From Acidimicrobiaceae bacterium (GTDB lineage Bacteria > Actinomycetota > Acidimicrobiia > Acidimicrobiales > Palsa-688), in NCBI GenBank assembly GCA_009785715.1, contig WQVT01000175.1, forward strand, positions 1-5,875: 5,875 nucleotides of DNA. The letters are read 5' to 3'. Positions 5,205 through 5,875 of this stretch are shown here, in pieces; position 1 is the first letter of the stretch; the number at the start of each line of letters is the position of its first letter. The position numbers were made by a program, and so were the translations under genes. The notes beneath the pieces were generated by a model. The model worked only from the letters and a program-made list of their open reading frames with translations, had not been told where the DNA came from and made no database searches.

Positions 5205-5875
5205 GTGGGAAGACGCCTTATAACCAGAAGGACGACTGCCGCCGTGGCGGCAGGTTCCGCCCTTATTGCTGCGGGCACCTTTGGCGTGACCTCGGTATCC
5301 GCCCAGCCAGGTCACCATGAGAGGGATTCGAGGGTGCGGGAAGCGAGGTTCCTGAGGGACGTTCCTCGGGTCCTGCGCGGCACGGTCACCGCGGTCTCAG
5401 CCGGCAGCTTCACCATCACCGAGCGGGATGGCACGACGCAGGAGATCCTGACCACGTCGTCCACCACGTTCCACGAGACCGGTTCGCCGGTCGCTCCGAG
5501 CGGGGTGGCCGTCGGAGAGTTCGTCGTGGTCTTCCTGGCCCGACCGATGATGCCGGCGCCGGCCAGCACCACGACCACGACACCCGCCTCGACGACGACG
5601 GCCGGGGCCACCCTCGCCGCGTCGGTCTCCGGCTCGTCCACGACCACGTCGACTCCTCCGACGACCACGTCGACTTCCACCACCACACCCACGCCTCCGA
5701 CTCCGACCGCCGCGTCGGTTGACATCGTCTTGCGGGCCGAGGCGGGTACCGTCCAGTCGTTCACGGGTGGGGTCCTCACCCTGACCACGAGGGATGGGGG
5801 GACGGTCACCGCCACCGTGACGGCCACCACCTCCTTCTTCGAGGGGGGCGCAGCCGTGACGGCTGCCGCGCTCAC
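5205..5875 (+). CDS. Secreted protein with two DUF5666-like repeats (3' end missing)
   Basis: The frame is open from GTG 5205 to the right edge (223 codons plus two bases). Residues 1-33 form a signal peptide: basic start MGRRLITRRT, a hydrophobic Ala/Gly-rich core, and a cleavage site after SVSA (residue 33). The TRRTT sequence is only partly like a Tat motif, so export by Sec or Tat is open. Two similar domains follow, about 57-112 and from about 176 to the edge. Each begins with a Leu-Arg/Gly-Thr-Val beta strand and matches without gaps over roughly 40 residues (for example GSFTITERDG against GVLTLTTRDG). They resemble the small beta-barrel DUF5666 domains of exported proteins of unknown function. 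Residues 118-170 are a Thr/Ser/Pro linker, probably extended and possibly glycosylated. Third positions are mostly G or C, as expected here. The function is unknown, and more repeats or an anchor may follow beyond the window. Confidence 0.85.
   Translation, partial: MGRRLITRRTTAAVAAGSALIAAGTFGVTSVSAQPGHHERDSRVREARFLRDVPRVLRGTVTAVSAGSFTITERDGTTQEILTTSSTTFHETGSPVAPSGVAVGEFVVVFLARPMMPAPASTTTTTPASTTTAGATLAASVSGSSTTTSTPPTTTSTSTTTPTPPTPTAASVDIVLRAEAGTVQSFTGGVLTLTTRDGGTVTATVTATTSFFEGGAAVTAAAL
5640..5675 (+). repeat. 15-base direct repeat in the Thr-rich linker
   Basis: ACGACCACGTCGACT occurs exactly at 5640-5654 and again at 5661-5675, a period of 21 bases or seven codons. It encodes TTTST followed by PP or ST. 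The region around it (5556-5710) is full of ACG, ACC and TCG codons. Such tracts may expand or contract by slippage, so linker length may vary between strains (inference). Confidence 0.8.

Noticed and set aside
4958..5278. Minus-strand frame of 106 residues across the spacer and the signal peptide region
   Set aside because: It overlaps the start of the secreted protein gene, resembles no known family, and its N-terminal part is the antisense of the signal peptide.
5312..5875. Minus-strand 187-residue Val-rich frame at the right edge
   Set aside because: It is the antisense of Thr/Ser codons (ACC, ACG, TCG) of the secreted protein gene, which has its own signal peptide and ribosome binding site.

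Overview
This is a high-GC bacterial segment (sampled coding lines of gyrA are about 70% G+C), almost certainly from an actinobacterium. The best evidence is the gene order gyrA, DUF3566 membrane protein, tRNA-Ile(GAT), the arrangement known from mycobacteria and streptomycetes. The GyrA sequence also resembles the actinobacterial form, with two GyrA-box-like motifs in the C-terminal domain. A more exact placement, perhaps a deep-branching class such as Acidimicrobiia, is only a guess.

Layout, all genes on the + strand: (1) 1-2475, DNA gyrase subunit A, open at the left edge so its first residues are missing. (2) 2475-3575, a DUF3566 family membrane protein whose ATG overlaps the gyrA stop by one base (TGATG), so the two are probably co-transcribed and translationally coupled. 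(3) 3651-3727, tRNA-Ile(GAT) with encoded CCA, preceded by a possible promoter. (4) 3801-4748, an NAD-dependent L-lactate dehydrogenase with a GTG start, followed by two overlapping hairpins. (5) About 450 bases without a convincing gene, only about 55% G+C between 4861 and 5200, ending in a plausible extended -10 promoter. (6) 5205 to the right edge, a secreted protein with a GTG start, signal peptide, a Thr/Ser/Pro-rich linker and two DUF5666-like repeats. This gene has no stop inside the window and is covered by a long but spurious antisense reading frame.

The first three genes are information-processing and envelope housekeeping functions. The lactate dehydrogenase takes the place where many actinobacteria have tRNA-Ala. 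The secreted protein looks like the start of a separate transcription unit. I see no mobile element, CRISPR array or defence system, and no clearly new multi-gene system. The points most worth a second look are the unusual residues around the quinolone and topoisomerase-inhibitor pockets of GyrA, the two-domain secreted protein, the lactate dehydrogenase regulatory site, and the low-GC spacer.
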